DNA of 64,000 nucleotides from Halomonas cupida (GCF_900142755.1 NZ_FRCA01000006.1:1-64000); one strand, 5' to 3'; counted from the first letter of the stretch, positions 35,214-44,796 are shown. Program-made: numbers and translations. Notes: generated from the letters alone by a model not told the origin.

Positions 35214-35358
35214 TAGCTGTGCCGAATAGCTCGTTCAGGTGACCCTTGTTGCTTCCGCCCCATCCACTTTGCCAAAGTGGCGGCGTACACTCTGTTTTCC
35301 AGCCTCGTCAGAGGATCATGGTAGACTTTTCGGTCCCCTGAAGGAGGAATTCTCTCCC

Positions 35359-36933
35359 ATGCCGCTCGAAGATCTTCAGCTCAACCTTCGCAACCTGGCC
35401 CCCGAGGACTACCCACAACTCAAGCAGTTGATGGACCGGGTCTACCATGACATCGGCGGCGCCTGGCCGAAGCTGACCATCGACCGGCTGATAAACGAAT
35501 TCCCCGATGGGCAGATCGTCATCGAGGACGATAACAAGGTCGTCGGCGTGGCCCTGACGGCACAGGTTGATTACGAACAGTTCTCCAACCCACATCGCTA
35601 CGATGACCTGATCGGCCATCGCGAGACCATCCAGAACACTGCCGATGGTGATGCCATGTACGGCATCGATGTACTGATTGATCCGGAGTACCGCGGCTAC
35701 CGCCTGGGCCGACGGCTCTATGAGGCGCGCAAGGAAGTCTGTCGCCAGCTCAACCTCAAGGCCATTCTGGCTGGCGGGCGCATCCCCGAGTACCACAATG
35801 TGGCCGATGAGATGTCGCCCACTGAGTATATCGACAAGGTGTCCCGCAAGGAGCTGCACGACCCGATCCTGTCGTTCCAGTTGTCCAACGACTTCCAGGT
35901 CAAGCGCCTGTTGCGCAAGTACCTGCCCGAGGACGAAAAATCCCAGGGCTTCGCGACGCTGCTCGAATGGAACAACATCCTCTACGAGCCGGCGGAGCTG
36001 ATGCTCGAGAGCCGCCCGACTCAAGTGCGTGTCGGTGCGGTGCAGTGGCAGATGCGCGAATTCGCCTCCGTCGAGGCGGTGCTGCAGCAGGTCGAGTACT
36101 TTGTCGATGCCCTGGCGGACTACCAGAGTGACTTCGCAGTCTTCCCGGAGCTGTTCAACGCGCCCTTGATGGGCCTGCAGGAGCGTGCCCATCAACAGGA
36201 CCCGCTCACCGCGATCCGTTTCCTGGCAGAGTTCACCGAACGCTTCAAGACCGAGATGTCGCGTATGGCGGTGGCCTACAACATCAACATCATCGCCGGC
36301 TCGATGATCGAGGAAGGGGAAGAAGGTCGACTCTACAACGTCGCCTACCTGTGTCACCGCGATGGCAGCATCGAACGCCAGGCCAAGCTGCACATCACGC
36401 CGCAGGAGCGGCGCGAATGGATCATCGAAGGAGGTGATGATCTACAGGTCTTCGACACTGATGCCGGACGTATCGGTATTCTGATCTGCTACGACGTCGA
36501 GTTCCCCGAGCTGGGCAGACTACTTGCCGACCAGGACATGGATCTGCTGTTCGTGCCCTTCTGGACCGATACCAAGAACGGTTATCTGCGCGTAAGACAC
36601 TGCGCCCAGGCCCGCGCCATCGAGAATGAGTGCTACGTCGTGCTGTGCGGCAGTGTGGGCAACGTGCCATCAATCGATAACCTCGACATTCAATACGCCC
36701 AGTCCTCGGTCTTCTCGCCGTCCGACTTTGCCTTCCCCCATGATGCGGTGATGGCCGAAACCACGCCGAATACCGAGATGATCATGTTCTCCGACCTCGA
36801 CCTGTCGCGACTGACAGTCGTGCGCAACGAAGGCTCGGTGACCAACCTCAAGGACCGCCGCAAGGATCTGTTCGATCTGCGCCTGCGCGACTGGTCACAC
36901 AGGCTGGGGTCACTGGATACGGAAGACGCCTGA
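35359..36933 (+). CDS. GNAT acetyltransferase-nitrilase fusion protein
   Basis: Protein of 524 residues with two domains. Residues ~5-165 form a GNAT N-acetyltransferase fold (YGIDVLIDPEYRGYRLGRRLYEARKE is the acetyl-CoA loop). Residues ~222-510 are a carbon-nitrogen hydrolase. Its triad reads E264 (FPELFNAP), K343 (AKLHITPQE) and C377 (GILICYDVEFPE). ATG 35359 follows AAGGAGG; a longer upstream frame has no family support. This architecture is widespread and poorly characterised; an amidase acting on an acylated amine is plausible. It begins a run with mtfA (3-bp gap) and a TVP38 protein. Confidence 0.9.
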   Translation: MPLEDLQLNLRNLAPEDYPQLKQLMDRVYHDIGGAWPKLTIDRLINEFPDGQIVIEDDNKVVGVALTAQVDYEQFSNPHRYDDLIGHRETIQNTADGDAMYGIDVLIDPEYRGYRLGRRLYEARKEVCRQLNLKAILAGGRIPEYHNVADEMSPTEYIDKVSRKELHDPILSFQLSNDFQVKRLLRKYLPEDEKSQGFATLLEWNNILYEPAELMLESRPTQVRVGAVQWQMREFASVEAVLQQVEYFVDALADYQSDFAVFPELFNAPLMGLQERAHQQDPLTAIRFLAEFTERFKTEMSRMAVAYNINIIAGSMIEEGEEGRLYNVAYLCHRDGSIERQAKLHITPQERREWIIEGGDDLQVFDTDAGRIGILICYDVEFPELGRLLADQDMDLLFVPFWTDTKNGYLRVRHCAQARAIENECYVVLCGSVGNVPSIDNLDIQYAQSSVFSPSDFAFPHDAVMAETTPNTEMIMFSDLDLSRLTVVRNEGSVTNLKDRRKDLFDLRLRDWSHRLGSLDTEDA

Positions 36934-36936
36934 CCG

Positions 36937-37749
36937 ATGCTGTCTCGATTCAAGCGCTGGCGGTCACAACGCTTCGATGCCCGCCATCCATTCCCTGACG
37001 CCACCTGGCGTCAGGCCTGTCAGCGTTATCCATTGCTGGAAATACTTCCCGAACACCAACAATCACGCCTCGGTCGGCGCGCCTGGCAGTTTCTGCATGA
37101 CAAGCGTCTGAGCCTGCACAACGAGCTTGATCCCGAGACGCTGGATGATACTCAACGTCTGGCGATTGCCGCCCAGGCCTGTCTACTGACCTTGGGCTGG
37201 AGTGATCACGAGCACCATGAGGCGCTGGCCAATGTCCGCGAGATCCTGATCCTGCCCGGGGCCTTCAGCCGCGAGGTAGAGGAAGTTGATGAGGCCGGCG
37301 TCGTACATCACTTCATCGATGAACGAGCCGGCGAGACCTTCCACCAGGGCCCCGTCGTACTGGCACTGTCGGAAGTCATTGCCAGTGGCGGCCTGGATGG
37401 TTTCAATGTGGTGATTCATGAATTCGCTCACAAGCTGGATATGGGCAATTCGGTGGACGCCGATGGCTTTCCACCCCTCCCGTCGGATATTGCCCCCCAG
37501 GACTGGTATCGCGAGTTCATGGCCACCTGGGAAGACCTCCATGAGCGAATCGCCAGCGGTCAGCCCACTCCCATCGACGACTATGCCGCCAGTCACCCTG
37601 GCGAATGCTTCTCGGTGTGCTGTGAGGCCTTCTTCACCGCCCCCCATCAATTGCGTGAGGCCTGGCCGGGCCTGTACTCGCTACTGTGTCGCTACTTCCA
37701 CCAGACACCGGATGGCTGGTGGAATACCAACGTGAGTGAGACTTCATGA
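36937..37749 (+). CDS. mtfA: MtfA-type zinc-dependent peptidase
   Basis: Protein of 270 residues. The zinc motif HEFAHKLD is present in GFNVVIHEFAHKLDMGNSVDADG, with the downstream acidic ligand region ECFSVCCEAFFTAP. RLAIAAQACLLTL and ILILPGAFSREVEE are family blocks. E. coli MtfA is an aminopeptidase that sequesters the repressor Mlc and so relieves ptsG repression; whether Mlc exists here is unknown. The ATG lies 3 nt after the preceding stop codon, with no strong ribosome-binding site, suggesting coupled translation. Confidence 0.9.
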   Translation: MLSRFKRWRSQRFDARHPFPDATWRQACQRYPLLEILPEHQQSRLGRRAWQFLHDKRLSLHNELDPETLDDTQRLAIAAQACLLTLGWSDHEHHEALANVREILILPGAFSREVEEVDEAGVVHHFIDERAGETFHQGPVVLALSEVIASGGLDGFNVVIHEFAHKLDMGNSVDADGFPPLPSDIAPQDWYREFMATWEDLHERIASGQPTPIDDYAASHPGECFSVCCEAFFTAPHQLREAWPGLYSLLCRYFHQTPDGWWNTNVSETS

Positions 37750-37786
37750 CGGCCAGTTCCCCGCGCTCTTCATGGCAGGTTCTGTG

Positions 37787-38548
37787 ATGGCATTTCCCTT
37801 GAGAACCAGGCGCTGGATGATTCCCGCCGCAGTGTTGCTGAGTCTGGTGGTCCTGGGAGGCATGTGGCAGTGGCTGGCCATGCATGATGTGCTGACCGTG
37901 GATACCCTGCTGGCCCTGGCGAAAGGCAGCCTGGCCTGGCGCGACGCCCCTTGGGCAGTGCTGGTGGTAATGCTGATCTATGCCGGGCTATCGCTGGTGA
38001 TGTTCCCTCTCAGCCTGCTGGTGGCGGCGACCGGCCTGATCTTCGGCCCCTGGTGGGGTTTTGCCTACGCCCTGGCAGGCACCTTGAGTGCTTCGGTGCT
38101 GAACTGGTGGGTCGGGCGCTGGATCGGTCGAGACGCCCTGCTGCGCTATGGCGGCAAACGGTTGCACGGCCTGTCGCGGTACCTGTCGGGTCGCGGCATT
38201 CGCACCATGACGCTGGTCAACCTCCTGCCGCTGGCCCCCTTTACCCTGACCAACATGATGGCGGGCGCTTTCCACCTGCGCTTCGGCGACTACATGATTG
38301 GCTCGGTCATCGGTATCGTGCCGGGGCTCGCGGGAGTTACCCTGTTGGGTAGCCAACTGGGAGAGCTGATCACCGCCGACAGCGGTAGCGATATCTTCTA
38401 TGCCCTCGGAGGGCTGGTGGCAGGTGTGGCGGTGCTCGGCGCGCTCAAACTGTGGGCAGACCGGCGCAAGCGACGACGTAATAGTGCCAACCCGGGTAAT
38501 CGTGCCAGCCTGGCGGATGATGCCACCCACAGGGCTGATGGCCGGTAG
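37787..38548 (+). CDS. TVP38/TMEM64 family membrane protein
   Basis: Protein of about 253 residues with five to six membrane helices. The SNARE-associated/DedA-like core is PLSLLVAATGLIFGPWWGFAYALAGTLSASVLNWWVGRWIGRDALL, then LVNLLPLAPFTLTNMMAGAFHLRFGDYMIGSVIGIVPG. ATG 37787 has AGG 7 nt upstream; ATG 37772 is an alternative. The family may handle lipids or act as a flippase-like protein; function unproven. It follows mtfA closely, so it may share its transcript. A Lys/Arg-rich tail ends the protein. Confidence 0.85.
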   Translation: MAFPLRTRRWMIPAAVLLSLVVLGGMWQWLAMHDVLTVDTLLALAKGSLAWRDAPWAVLVVMLIYAGLSLVMFPLSLLVAATGLIFGPWWGFAYALAGTLSASVLNWWVGRWIGRDALLRYGGKRLHGLSRYLSGRGIRTMTLVNLLPLAPFTLTNMMAGAFHLRFGDYMIGSVIGIVPGLAGVTLLGSQLGELITADSGSDIFYALGGLVAGVAVLGALKLWADRRKRRRNSANPGNRASLADDATHRADGR

Positions 38549-38682
38549 CCGGCTGCGTTTTGGTGCCAGGATCTTGATGTCAGAAGATTGATGTCAGAAA
38601 CTTGATACAAGCCCCTCGATTCCAGTCTCCCCGGGACCGGCCTCCCGGGTGACGCGAGGTCTTGAGCATCCGGCGTCTTCCC

Positions 38683-40008
38683 TCACTCCTCATGCAGCTC
38701 GGTTTCATCCTCTCGCTTTCCGGGCCACCAGGAGGGGCGCTCTTCGCGCCACTGCTCACGTACCAGGTGCCGCAGCAGACGACCACGATGGCAGATCATA
38801 TGCCACTCGGCACCGAGACGACTGCGCACGCGGTCCCAGCCACCATCATCGGCATGGGTGAAGGGACCACCGCGGGCAACAGCCAGCCGGTAGACATGCA
38901 GGCAACGTTGAGCACAACGCGCTTCGTCGTACATTGCAGCAGTTGCCAGCGCGGCCTCGCTCATTGCCATCCTGCTCGCGCCACTCATGCACTCCAGCAA
39001 CGCCCGGGCAAAGGCCCCGGAGTCGGGGTGCTGCAGTAGACGACCATTGCATCCATCCTCGACCACCTCTCGCACACCGGGAGCCTCCAGCGCTACCACT
39101 GGAAGTCCCGCGGCCATGGCCTCGGCAACAACCATACCCTGGGTTTCACTGCAGGAGGCAAAGGCGAAGACATCCATAGCATGGTAGGCATCAATGACAT
39201 CCTGCCCCTGGAGGCGGCCAGCGAAACATACCCGCTCGGCGACACCATGGTGGGACGCGATATCCTTTATCTCGGCCATGGCCTCACCTTGCCCTACCAC
39301 CAACCACCAGCTCTGCTCATCCTGCTGAAGCGCCTCACATACCGCTTCGGCAAGAAATGCCAGATTCTTTTCCCGAGCCAGTCGTCCCAGATGCCCGACC
39401 ACACGCGCCTGTTCGGGAATGCCCAGTTGTTGACGCCAGCGGAGACGATCCCCGATGGCAAATCTCTCGGTATCGACACCGCTGGGGACCACCGACACAT
39501 CCGGATTGGCCGCACGTGCCGCCAGCAGGTCGCGAATGCTCTCGCTGGGCGCAATGACCTCGTCGCAAAGCCAGGTGTACTGTGTCGCCAGAGCAACTGC
39601 AAAGCGCTGCATGCGCGGCGAATCGCCGGGCACATAATGGGTGTAATGCTCGTAGAGCGTATGATGGGTAAAGACCAGCGGCAGGCCATAGGTATCTGCT
39701 GCTCGAGCTGCGGTATCGCCGAGCAGAAACGGATGGTGCGAATGGACGATATCCGGTTCGAAGGCCTCGATGGCATCGAACAGTTGGCCGGGAATCGGCA
39801 CCGGTATCGAGAAGTCGCTACCATTGAACTGTTGCACCGCCGCGACTCGGACCACATCACGCTCATGCCTGGGCTGTCCTTCCAGGCGTGGAGCCACCAC
39901 CAGTACCTGGTGGCCCGCCTGCTGCAGCTGCTGCTTGAGACGCTGAACCGACTCGCTGACCCCACCGACGATCGGCAGGTAGGTGTTGGTAAACATCAAC
40001 ACATTCAC
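38683..40008 (-). CDS. GT4 family glycosyltransferase
   Basis: Protein of 441 residues with GT-B fold. The N-terminus MNVLMFTNTYLPIVGGVSESV and the HSHHPFLLG loop mark the acceptor domain. In the donor domain, VVPSGVDTERF, GHLGRLAREKN and the E-x7-E motif in ASCSETQGMVVAEAMAAGLPVVA are typical of retaining GT4 enzymes. The first ~360 residues are a complete enzyme; the last ~70, rich in Arg and Trp, are extra and unassigned. It may add a sugar to a lipid or surface glycan; the acceptor is unknown. The gene stands alone; the 214-bp upstream gap (40009-40222) holds no other gene I can see. Confidence 0.88.
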   Translation of the reverse strand: MNVLMFTNTYLPIVGGVSESVQRLKQQLQQAGHQVLVVAPRLEGQPRHERDVVRVAAVQQFNGSDFSIPVPIPGQLFDAIEAFEPDIVHSHHPFLLGDTAARAADTYGLPLVFTHHTLYEHYTHYVPGDSPRMQRFAVALATQYTWLCDEVIAPSESIRDLLAARAANPDVSVVPSGVDTERFAIGDRLRWRQQLGIPEQARVVGHLGRLAREKNLAFLAEAVCEALQQDEQSWWLVVGQGEAMAEIKDIASHHGVAERVCFAGRLQGQDVIDAYHAMDVFAFASCSETQGMVVAEAMAAGLPVVALEAPGVREVVEDGCNGRLLQHPDSGAFARALLECMSGASRMAMSEAALATAAMYDEARCAQRCLHVYRLAVARGGPFTHADDGGWDRVRSRLGAEWHMICHRGRLLRHLVREQWREERPSWWPGKREDETELHEE

Positions 40009-40222
40009 GGTCGTGCTGGTCTCCTCGTGCTGGAAATGGGCCGTTCACCGCAATCAACATGAGACTGGTGGCCATTCAGGCCATGGCTCGATTACGGGTT
40101 ACGGCGTTTGTCCGCGGATCATACACCCGGCAATCAAACTCGCCCATCGCTCTAACGAGAGTTCTGTGCCCACACGATAAAGGCTGCACCAGGGTGCATG
40201 AATCCGTAAAGTTCTCATCAAT

Positions 40223-41131
40223 TCACGACACCGTATGTACGCGCTCGTCCAGTCCCGCCACCAGAAAGTCCACAAAACCTCGTAGCCGAGCAGGAATATG
40301 GCGCCGCTGGGGATAAACGGCAAAGAAGTCAGCGCGTACCCCGCGCCAGCCCGGCAACAGTGCCTGCAAACGGCCCTCCGCCAACTCCTCCTGCACATCC
40401 CATGAGGAACGCAGCATCAGACCGTGACCATCAAGCGCCAGTTGCTTGATCACTTCCCCGTCATTGCTCGCCAGGTGACCGGAAATCTTGACCGAGACCT
40501 CCTCCTGCGTATCAGCATTGACGAATCTCCACTGAGTATAGTCACTGTCATTCTCGCGCAGCACCAGGCAGGCATGGCGTGCCAGCTCCTGAGGAACCAC
40601 TGGTGCCGAGTAACGCTCGAGATAGTCTGGCGCGGCACACAGCACACGGCGGTTGACCACCAGGCGCCTCGCTACCAGACGCGAGTCCGGAGGCTGTCCG
40701 ACTCGAATTCCCAGGTCCACGCCATCCACCAGAGGCTCGGGGAAATTGGACAACTCCAGGGAGGCTTCGATCGCCGGATGCTGTCGGCAGAATTCTGATA
40801 ACAGTGGCGCGATATGACGTCGCCCGAAGCCAAAGGTCGCGTTGATACGCAGCGGTCCGGCAAGGGCCTCACTATCCTCACCAAGCCCCTCTTCCAATTC
40901 AGCGAGTTCCTCCAGCAGTTCACTGCCCCGTGTCAGATAGCGCTCGCCCTCGGCTGTCAGCGTCAAGCGACGCGTCGTTCGCGTCGCCAGCTCCACGCCA
41001 AGTCGCGTCTCCAACTGCTTGAGACGTTTACTCACCGCCGAGACAGACAGCCCCAGCTCTCGCGCCGTGGCGGTGAGATTGCCGGCCCTGGCCAGCTGAC
41101 GGAAGAAGGCCAGATCATCGAGCGATGCCAT
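40223..41131 (-). CDS. LysR family regulator (DmlR-like)
   Basis: Protein of 302 residues. The helix-turn-helix is FFRQLARAGNLTATARELGLSVSAVSKRLKQLETRLGVELATRTTRRLTLT. The effector domain includes INATFGFGRRHIAPLLSEFCRQHP and LDGHGLMLRSSWDVQEEL. It resembles DmlR/TtuA-type regulators and is divergent from the tartrate/D-malate dehydrogenase gene, which it probably activates. The start has only a weak GTGGAT-type ribosome-binding site. The sensed ligand is presumably D-malate or tartrate, from context. Confidence 0.85.
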   Translation of the reverse strand: MASLDDLAFFRQLARAGNLTATARELGLSVSAVSKRLKQLETRLGVELATRTTRRLTLTAEGERYLTRGSELLEELAELEEGLGEDSEALAGPLRINATFGFGRRHIAPLLSEFCRQHPAIEASLELSNFPEPLVDGVDLGIRVGQPPDSRLVARRLVVNRRVLCAAPDYLERYSAPVVPQELARHACLVLRENDSDYTQWRFVNADTQEEVSVKISGHLASNDGEVIKQLALDGHGLMLRSSWDVQEELAEGRLQALLPGWRGVRADFFAVYPQRRHIPARLRGFVDFLVAGLDERVHTVS

Positions 41132-41309
41132 TATTATCCACTCATGAGAAACAATGATTTGAACCCTAGCTTGATTATCGCCCTCTGGTAAAGCGCTAGA
41201 CTGCTCTCCAGCGTCGTCTTCAGTCGCTCGAATGATCCCAGCACTCGAGTGATCCCAACACTCGAACGATTCAACAACGGCTGGCCGAAACGGCCTCAGG
41301 AGTCCATCA

Positions 41310-42389
41310 ATGGCATATCACATCGCAGTACTGGCCGGCGACGGTATCGGCACCGAAGTCATGCCCGAAGGGGTACGCGCTCTGGAAGCCGCAGCGCGTC
41401 GCTTCAATATCGATATCGAACTGACCCACTTCGATTTCGCCTGCTGTGACTACTATCTGGAGCACGGCAAGATGCTGCCGGATGACTGGCGCGACATGCT
41501 GATCGACTTCGACGCCATCTACTATGGCGCCATCGGCTGGCCGGAAAAGGTGCCGGATCATATCTCGCTGTGGGGCTCGCTGCTCAAGTTCCGTCGAGAA
41601 TTCGACCAGTACGTCAATCTGCGGCCCTGCCGCCTGCTGCCGGGCATCAAGAGCCCTCTGGCGGGTCGAGTTCCCGGCGATATCGATTTCTATGTGGTGC
41701 GCGAGAACACCGAAGGGGAATATTCCAGCGTCGGCGGCACCATGTTCGAGGGCACCGAGCGTGAAGTGGTGATTCAGGAAACCGTGATGACCCGCCATGG
41801 TGTCGACCGGGTACTCAAGTACGCCTTCGAACTGGCGCAGACTCGCCCCCGCAGAAAGCTGACCTCGGCAACCAAATCCAACGGCATCGCCATCACCATG
41901 CCCTGGTGGGACAAGCGTGTTGCAGAGATGGCCGAACAGTACCCGGAGGTGAGCGTCGACAAGTTCCATATCGACATCCTGACCGCCAACTTTGTCATGC
42001 ACCCTGACTGGTTCGATGTGGTGGTGGCCAGCAACCTGTTCGGCGACATCCTCTCCGACCTCGGCCCGGCCTGCACCGGCACCATTGGCGTAGCGCCCTC
42101 GGCCAACATCAACCCGGAAGGCAAGTTCCCCAGCCTGTTCGAGCCGGTGCATGGCAGCGCCCCGGATATCGCCGGCAAGGGCATCGCCAACCCCATTGGC
42201 CAGATCTGGTCCGGCGCCATGATGCTGGAACACCTGGGCCACAAGGACGCCGGCGACGCCATTCTCGCCGCCATCGAAACGGTCCTCGAGGAAGCCGACA
42301 GCAGTATTCTCACACCGGACGTCGGTGGCCACGGCAATACCGCCAGTCTCGGTCAGGCCATCAGTGAGCGGATTGAGGGGCGGCTGTAA
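41310..42389 (+). CDS. dmlA: Tartrate dehydrogenase / D-malate dehydrogenase
   Basis: Protein of 359 residues, very close to E. coli DmlA and TtuC along its length. Features are IAVLAGDGIGTEVMPEG, DHISLWGSLLKFRREFDQYVNLRP, VVRENTEGEYSSVGG, TSATKSNGIAITMPWWD and the metal-binding VVASNLFGDILSDLGPA. This beta-decarboxylating dehydrogenase uses NAD and Mn or Mg to turn D-malate into pyruvate and CO2, and often acts on tartrate. CAGGAG sits 7 nt before the ATG. The divergent LysR gene is its likely activator. A repeat array begins right after the stop codon. Confidence 0.92.
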   Translation: MAYHIAVLAGDGIGTEVMPEGVRALEAAARRFNIDIELTHFDFACCDYYLEHGKMLPDDWRDMLIDFDAIYYGAIGWPEKVPDHISLWGSLLKFRREFDQYVNLRPCRLLPGIKSPLAGRVPGDIDFYVVRENTEGEYSSVGGTMFEGTEREVVIQETVMTRHGVDRVLKYAFELAQTRPRRKLTSATKSNGIAITMPWWDKRVAEMAEQYPEVSVDKFHIDILTANFVMHPDWFDVVVASNLFGDILSDLGPACTGTIGVAPSANINPEGKFPSLFEPVHGSAPDIAGKGIANPIGQIWSGAMMLEHLGHKDAGDAILAAIETVLEEADSSILTPDVGGHGNTASLGQAISERIEGRL

Positions 42390-42661
42390 GCTGCGAGCTT
42401 CGAGCTTCGAGCAGGTCAGTGGCGCCCCGTGGGTCACAGACAAACCCAGCCTCGAGATTCGAGCTGCGAGTCACGAGCTGTCCAGTGCCAACCTGATGGA
42501 CCCAGCTTCGAGACACGAGACACGAGCAACGAGTGGCGAGCTACCCAGTGCCAACCTGATGATTACGCGCCTTGTCTCGGGGTTCGGGGTTCGGGGTTCG
42601 GGCTCGAGCGTAGCGTGCTCGTAGCTCGCTGCTCGTGGCTGTGGTCCATGCTCGTAGCTCA
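42390..42661. repeat. Second copy of the GGGGTTC/CGAGC repeat family
   Basis: The gap between dmlA and the methyltransferase is filled with degenerate CGAGCTTCGAGC strings. A duplicated phrase CCAGTGCCAACCTGATG follows (near 42482 and 42546), then three GGGGTTC heptads (42579-42599). The last part is a GCTCGAGCGTAGCG unit like that at 34123. The array runs into the methyltransferase gene, whose last codons (SSHE-stop) are written in repeat sequence. Confidence 0.88.
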
Positions 42662-43585
42662 TCACTCGTGGCTGGAGGGCACGGCCCTCCTCCATACCCC
42701 CTGGATCACCCGGACGCGATCATTGGCCAGGTTGGCCTGCAGATTGCGTCCCATGGTGGTGAAGTCATCTCCGAACAACAGCTGGGCGCCGGGCAGTTCC
42801 ACTTCCTCGATAGCCGCGGCCTGCTGCTCTCGCCGTCCATGATGACGTCGCCAGGACAGGGCCTGTTCGGTGACATCGATCAGCCTCAACTGGCGGAAAC
42901 CGGCATGCTGCAGGCGTTGCTCCAGTGCCTGTCGCGACTCGAGATGACTGTGCTCGGGCTGTCGAGCCCAGGGCACCGGCAGACTCAGGGGCTCCGGGTT
43001 CGTTCCGGCCACGACTTCATGCAGCAGTACCAGCCCTCCGGGTATCAACACTCGCCGCCACTCATTCAGTACTGCGTCCCGGTCAGGCATGTTGAGCAGG
43101 GCGTGCTGACACCACAGCGCCTCGATGGAGTCAGATGCCAACGGCAGTTCGGCGGCGTCGGCACACAGGAAATCCGTTTGCGTCGAGAGGCCGCAAGCCT
43201 GGCTCAGCCAACGTGCCACATCAATGAAGGCCGGAATAATATCGACGCCCACCACCTTGCAGCCCAACGCCTGCGCCAGCAGGCGACTGGCTCCACCAGT
43301 GCCACACCCCACATCCAGCATCCGCGTGACGCCCGACAGCTCACCCAACTCCAGCAGGCGGTAACTGGCACCGCGTCCCCCCAGGTGCAACTGGTCGAGG
43401 CCCGCCATCTGCGCCGGTGTCAACTGATCGGGGTCGATACTCGCCTCCGTGAACGCCTGACGCAGTCGTTCCTTCAATGATGGCACAGCCCCCAGTGCAC
43501 CAGTGTCCGATTCACCTGCGCAGGCATAGTGCCCGACCAGAGCATCAGCCCCATGCCTGTTGCCTCTGTTCAACTCATTCGTCAC
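42662..43585 (-). CDS. Class I SAM-dependent methyltransferase
   Basis: Protein of about 307 residues. Motif I is MLDVGCGTGGASRLLAQ, then VVGVDIIPAFIDVAR, LCADAAELPLASDSIEALWCQHALLNMPD and LIPGGLVLLHEV. The preceding PAQMAGLDQLHLGGRGASYRLLEL resembles small-molecule N-methyltransferases. The substrate is unknown. The start is uncertain: a GTG at 43585 and a TTG at 43588 both lie behind GGGAGC. No partner gene is adjacent; it is divergent from the SMP-30 gene. The C-terminal end falls in repeat sequence and may be altered relative to relatives. Confidence 0.82.
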   Translation of the reverse strand: MTNELNRGNRHGADALVGHYACAGESDTGALGAVPSLKERLRQAFTEASIDPDQLTPAQMAGLDQLHLGGRGASYRLLELGELSGVTRMLDVGCGTGGASRLLAQALGCKVVGVDIIPAFIDVARWLSQACGLSTQTDFLCADAAELPLASDSIEALWCQHALLNMPDRDAVLNEWRRVLIPGGLVLLHEVVAGTNPEPLSLPVPWARQPEHSHLESRQALEQRLQHAGFRQLRLIDVTEQALSWRRHHGRREQQAAAIEEVELPGAQLLFGDDFTTMGRNLQANLANDRVRVIQGVWRRAVPSSHE

Positions 43586-43748
43586 CAAGCTGCTCCCATG
43601 GATGGCTATCCGTTGTTGGTCTCATGGTATCGACGGACCAGGATAGCCGGCACCATCGTCAAAATGTATAACATACAGAATCGTGGATAACACATATCTT
43701 GAAGAGACGTTCAGATACCTGTCACTCCACCAGTAGAAGGATAGTGTC

Positions 43749-44768
43749 ATGTCCCTTGCAAGACGCCAGTTCCTCGCCGCTTCCGCCGCCCTGGGTGCTG
43801 CGGCGGCGGCCCCGAACCTGTTCGCTCACGCCGGTGCCCCATCACGCTATCCGGATAATGCCTGGCAGGTGATCGATGAGCGTTTCCAGAAGTATGTGCT
43901 GTTCAACACTCCTCTGGAGCGTCAATGGACAGGCGGACTGTGGCTCGAAGGTCCCGCCTGGAATGCCGTGGGGCGCTATGCGGTATTCAGTGATATACCC
44001 CGTGCACTACAGATGCGCTGGGACGAGGCAAGCGGGGAAGTCAGCATCCTGCGCCACAAGGTGGGTCATTCCAACGGCAATGCCTTTGACAGCCAGGGGC
44101 GCCTGGTGGCCTGTGAGCACTCCCCCGCCCGGGTCGTGCGTTACGAGTGGGACGGTAGTCTCGACGTGCTTGCCGAAAGCTACGACGGCAAGCCGCTCAA
44201 TGCGCCCAATGACCTGATCTGCCTGGACAGTGGCGGCATCATCTTCACCGACCCTGGCTATGGTGCCCACTTCGAGTATGAGGGAGCGGTTCGCGAGCTG
44301 GAACTGGATACTACGGTCTACTACTGGGAAGACGGCATGGCCGAGCCCCAGCCACTGACCACCGAGTTGTTCAAGCCCAATGGTATTGCCCTGGGGCCGG
44401 ACAAGCGCAGCGTCTATATCGCGGATACTGCGCCCTCCCACCACCCCGATGAGCCTGCGACCATTACTCGCTTCACCCTTGGCGATGACGGCAGGTCATT
44501 GACCGATCCGACGCGCATCGTGGAAAGCCGCGAAGAAGGCTATGACGGGCTTACCTGCGACCAGGATGGCAACATCTGGGCAGGTACCTCGGGAGGAGAA
44601 GGCCGGGATGGGGTGACGATATTCGCTCCGGACGGCACATTGATCGGGCGTATCCTGTTGCCGGAGGTCTGCGCCAATGTGTGTTTCGTTGGCGAGGACC
44701 GCAATCGCCTACTGATGACGGCCAGCCAGTCCATCTACACCCTCTACACCAACACCCGTGGCGCCTGA
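43749..44768 (+). CDS. Tat-exported SMP-30/gluconolactonase-like hydrolase
   Basis: Protein of 339 residues. The N-terminus MSLARRQFLAASAALGAAAA is a twin-arginine signal (RRQFLAA) with Ala-rich core. The SMP-30/LRE beta-propeller follows: LWLEGPAWNAVGRYAVFSDIP, VGHSNGNAFDSQGRLVACEH, LNAPNDLICLDSGGIIFTDPGYG, FKPNGIALGPDKRSVYIADT, and DGLTCDQDGNIWAGT. The E, N and D metal ligands expected for lactonases are in place. It probably hydrolyses a sugar lactone or similar ester in the periplasm; the substrate is unknown. AAGGA precedes the ATG and a terminator follows. Confidence 0.88.
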   Translation: MSLARRQFLAASAALGAAAAAPNLFAHAGAPSRYPDNAWQVIDERFQKYVLFNTPLERQWTGGLWLEGPAWNAVGRYAVFSDIPRALQMRWDEASGEVSILRHKVGHSNGNAFDSQGRLVACEHSPARVVRYEWDGSLDVLAESYDGKPLNAPNDLICLDSGGIIFTDPGYGAHFEYEGAVRELELDTTVYYWEDGMAEPQPLTTELFKPNGIALGPDKRSVYIADTAPSHHPDEPATITRFTLGDDGRSLTDPTRIVESREEGYDGLTCDQDGNIWAGTSGGEGRDGVTIFAPDGTLIGRILLPEVCANVCFVGEDRNRLLMTASQSIYTLYTNTRGA

Positions 44769-44796
44769 CTTCCCTTCCTTCCCTGTCTCCGATTGC

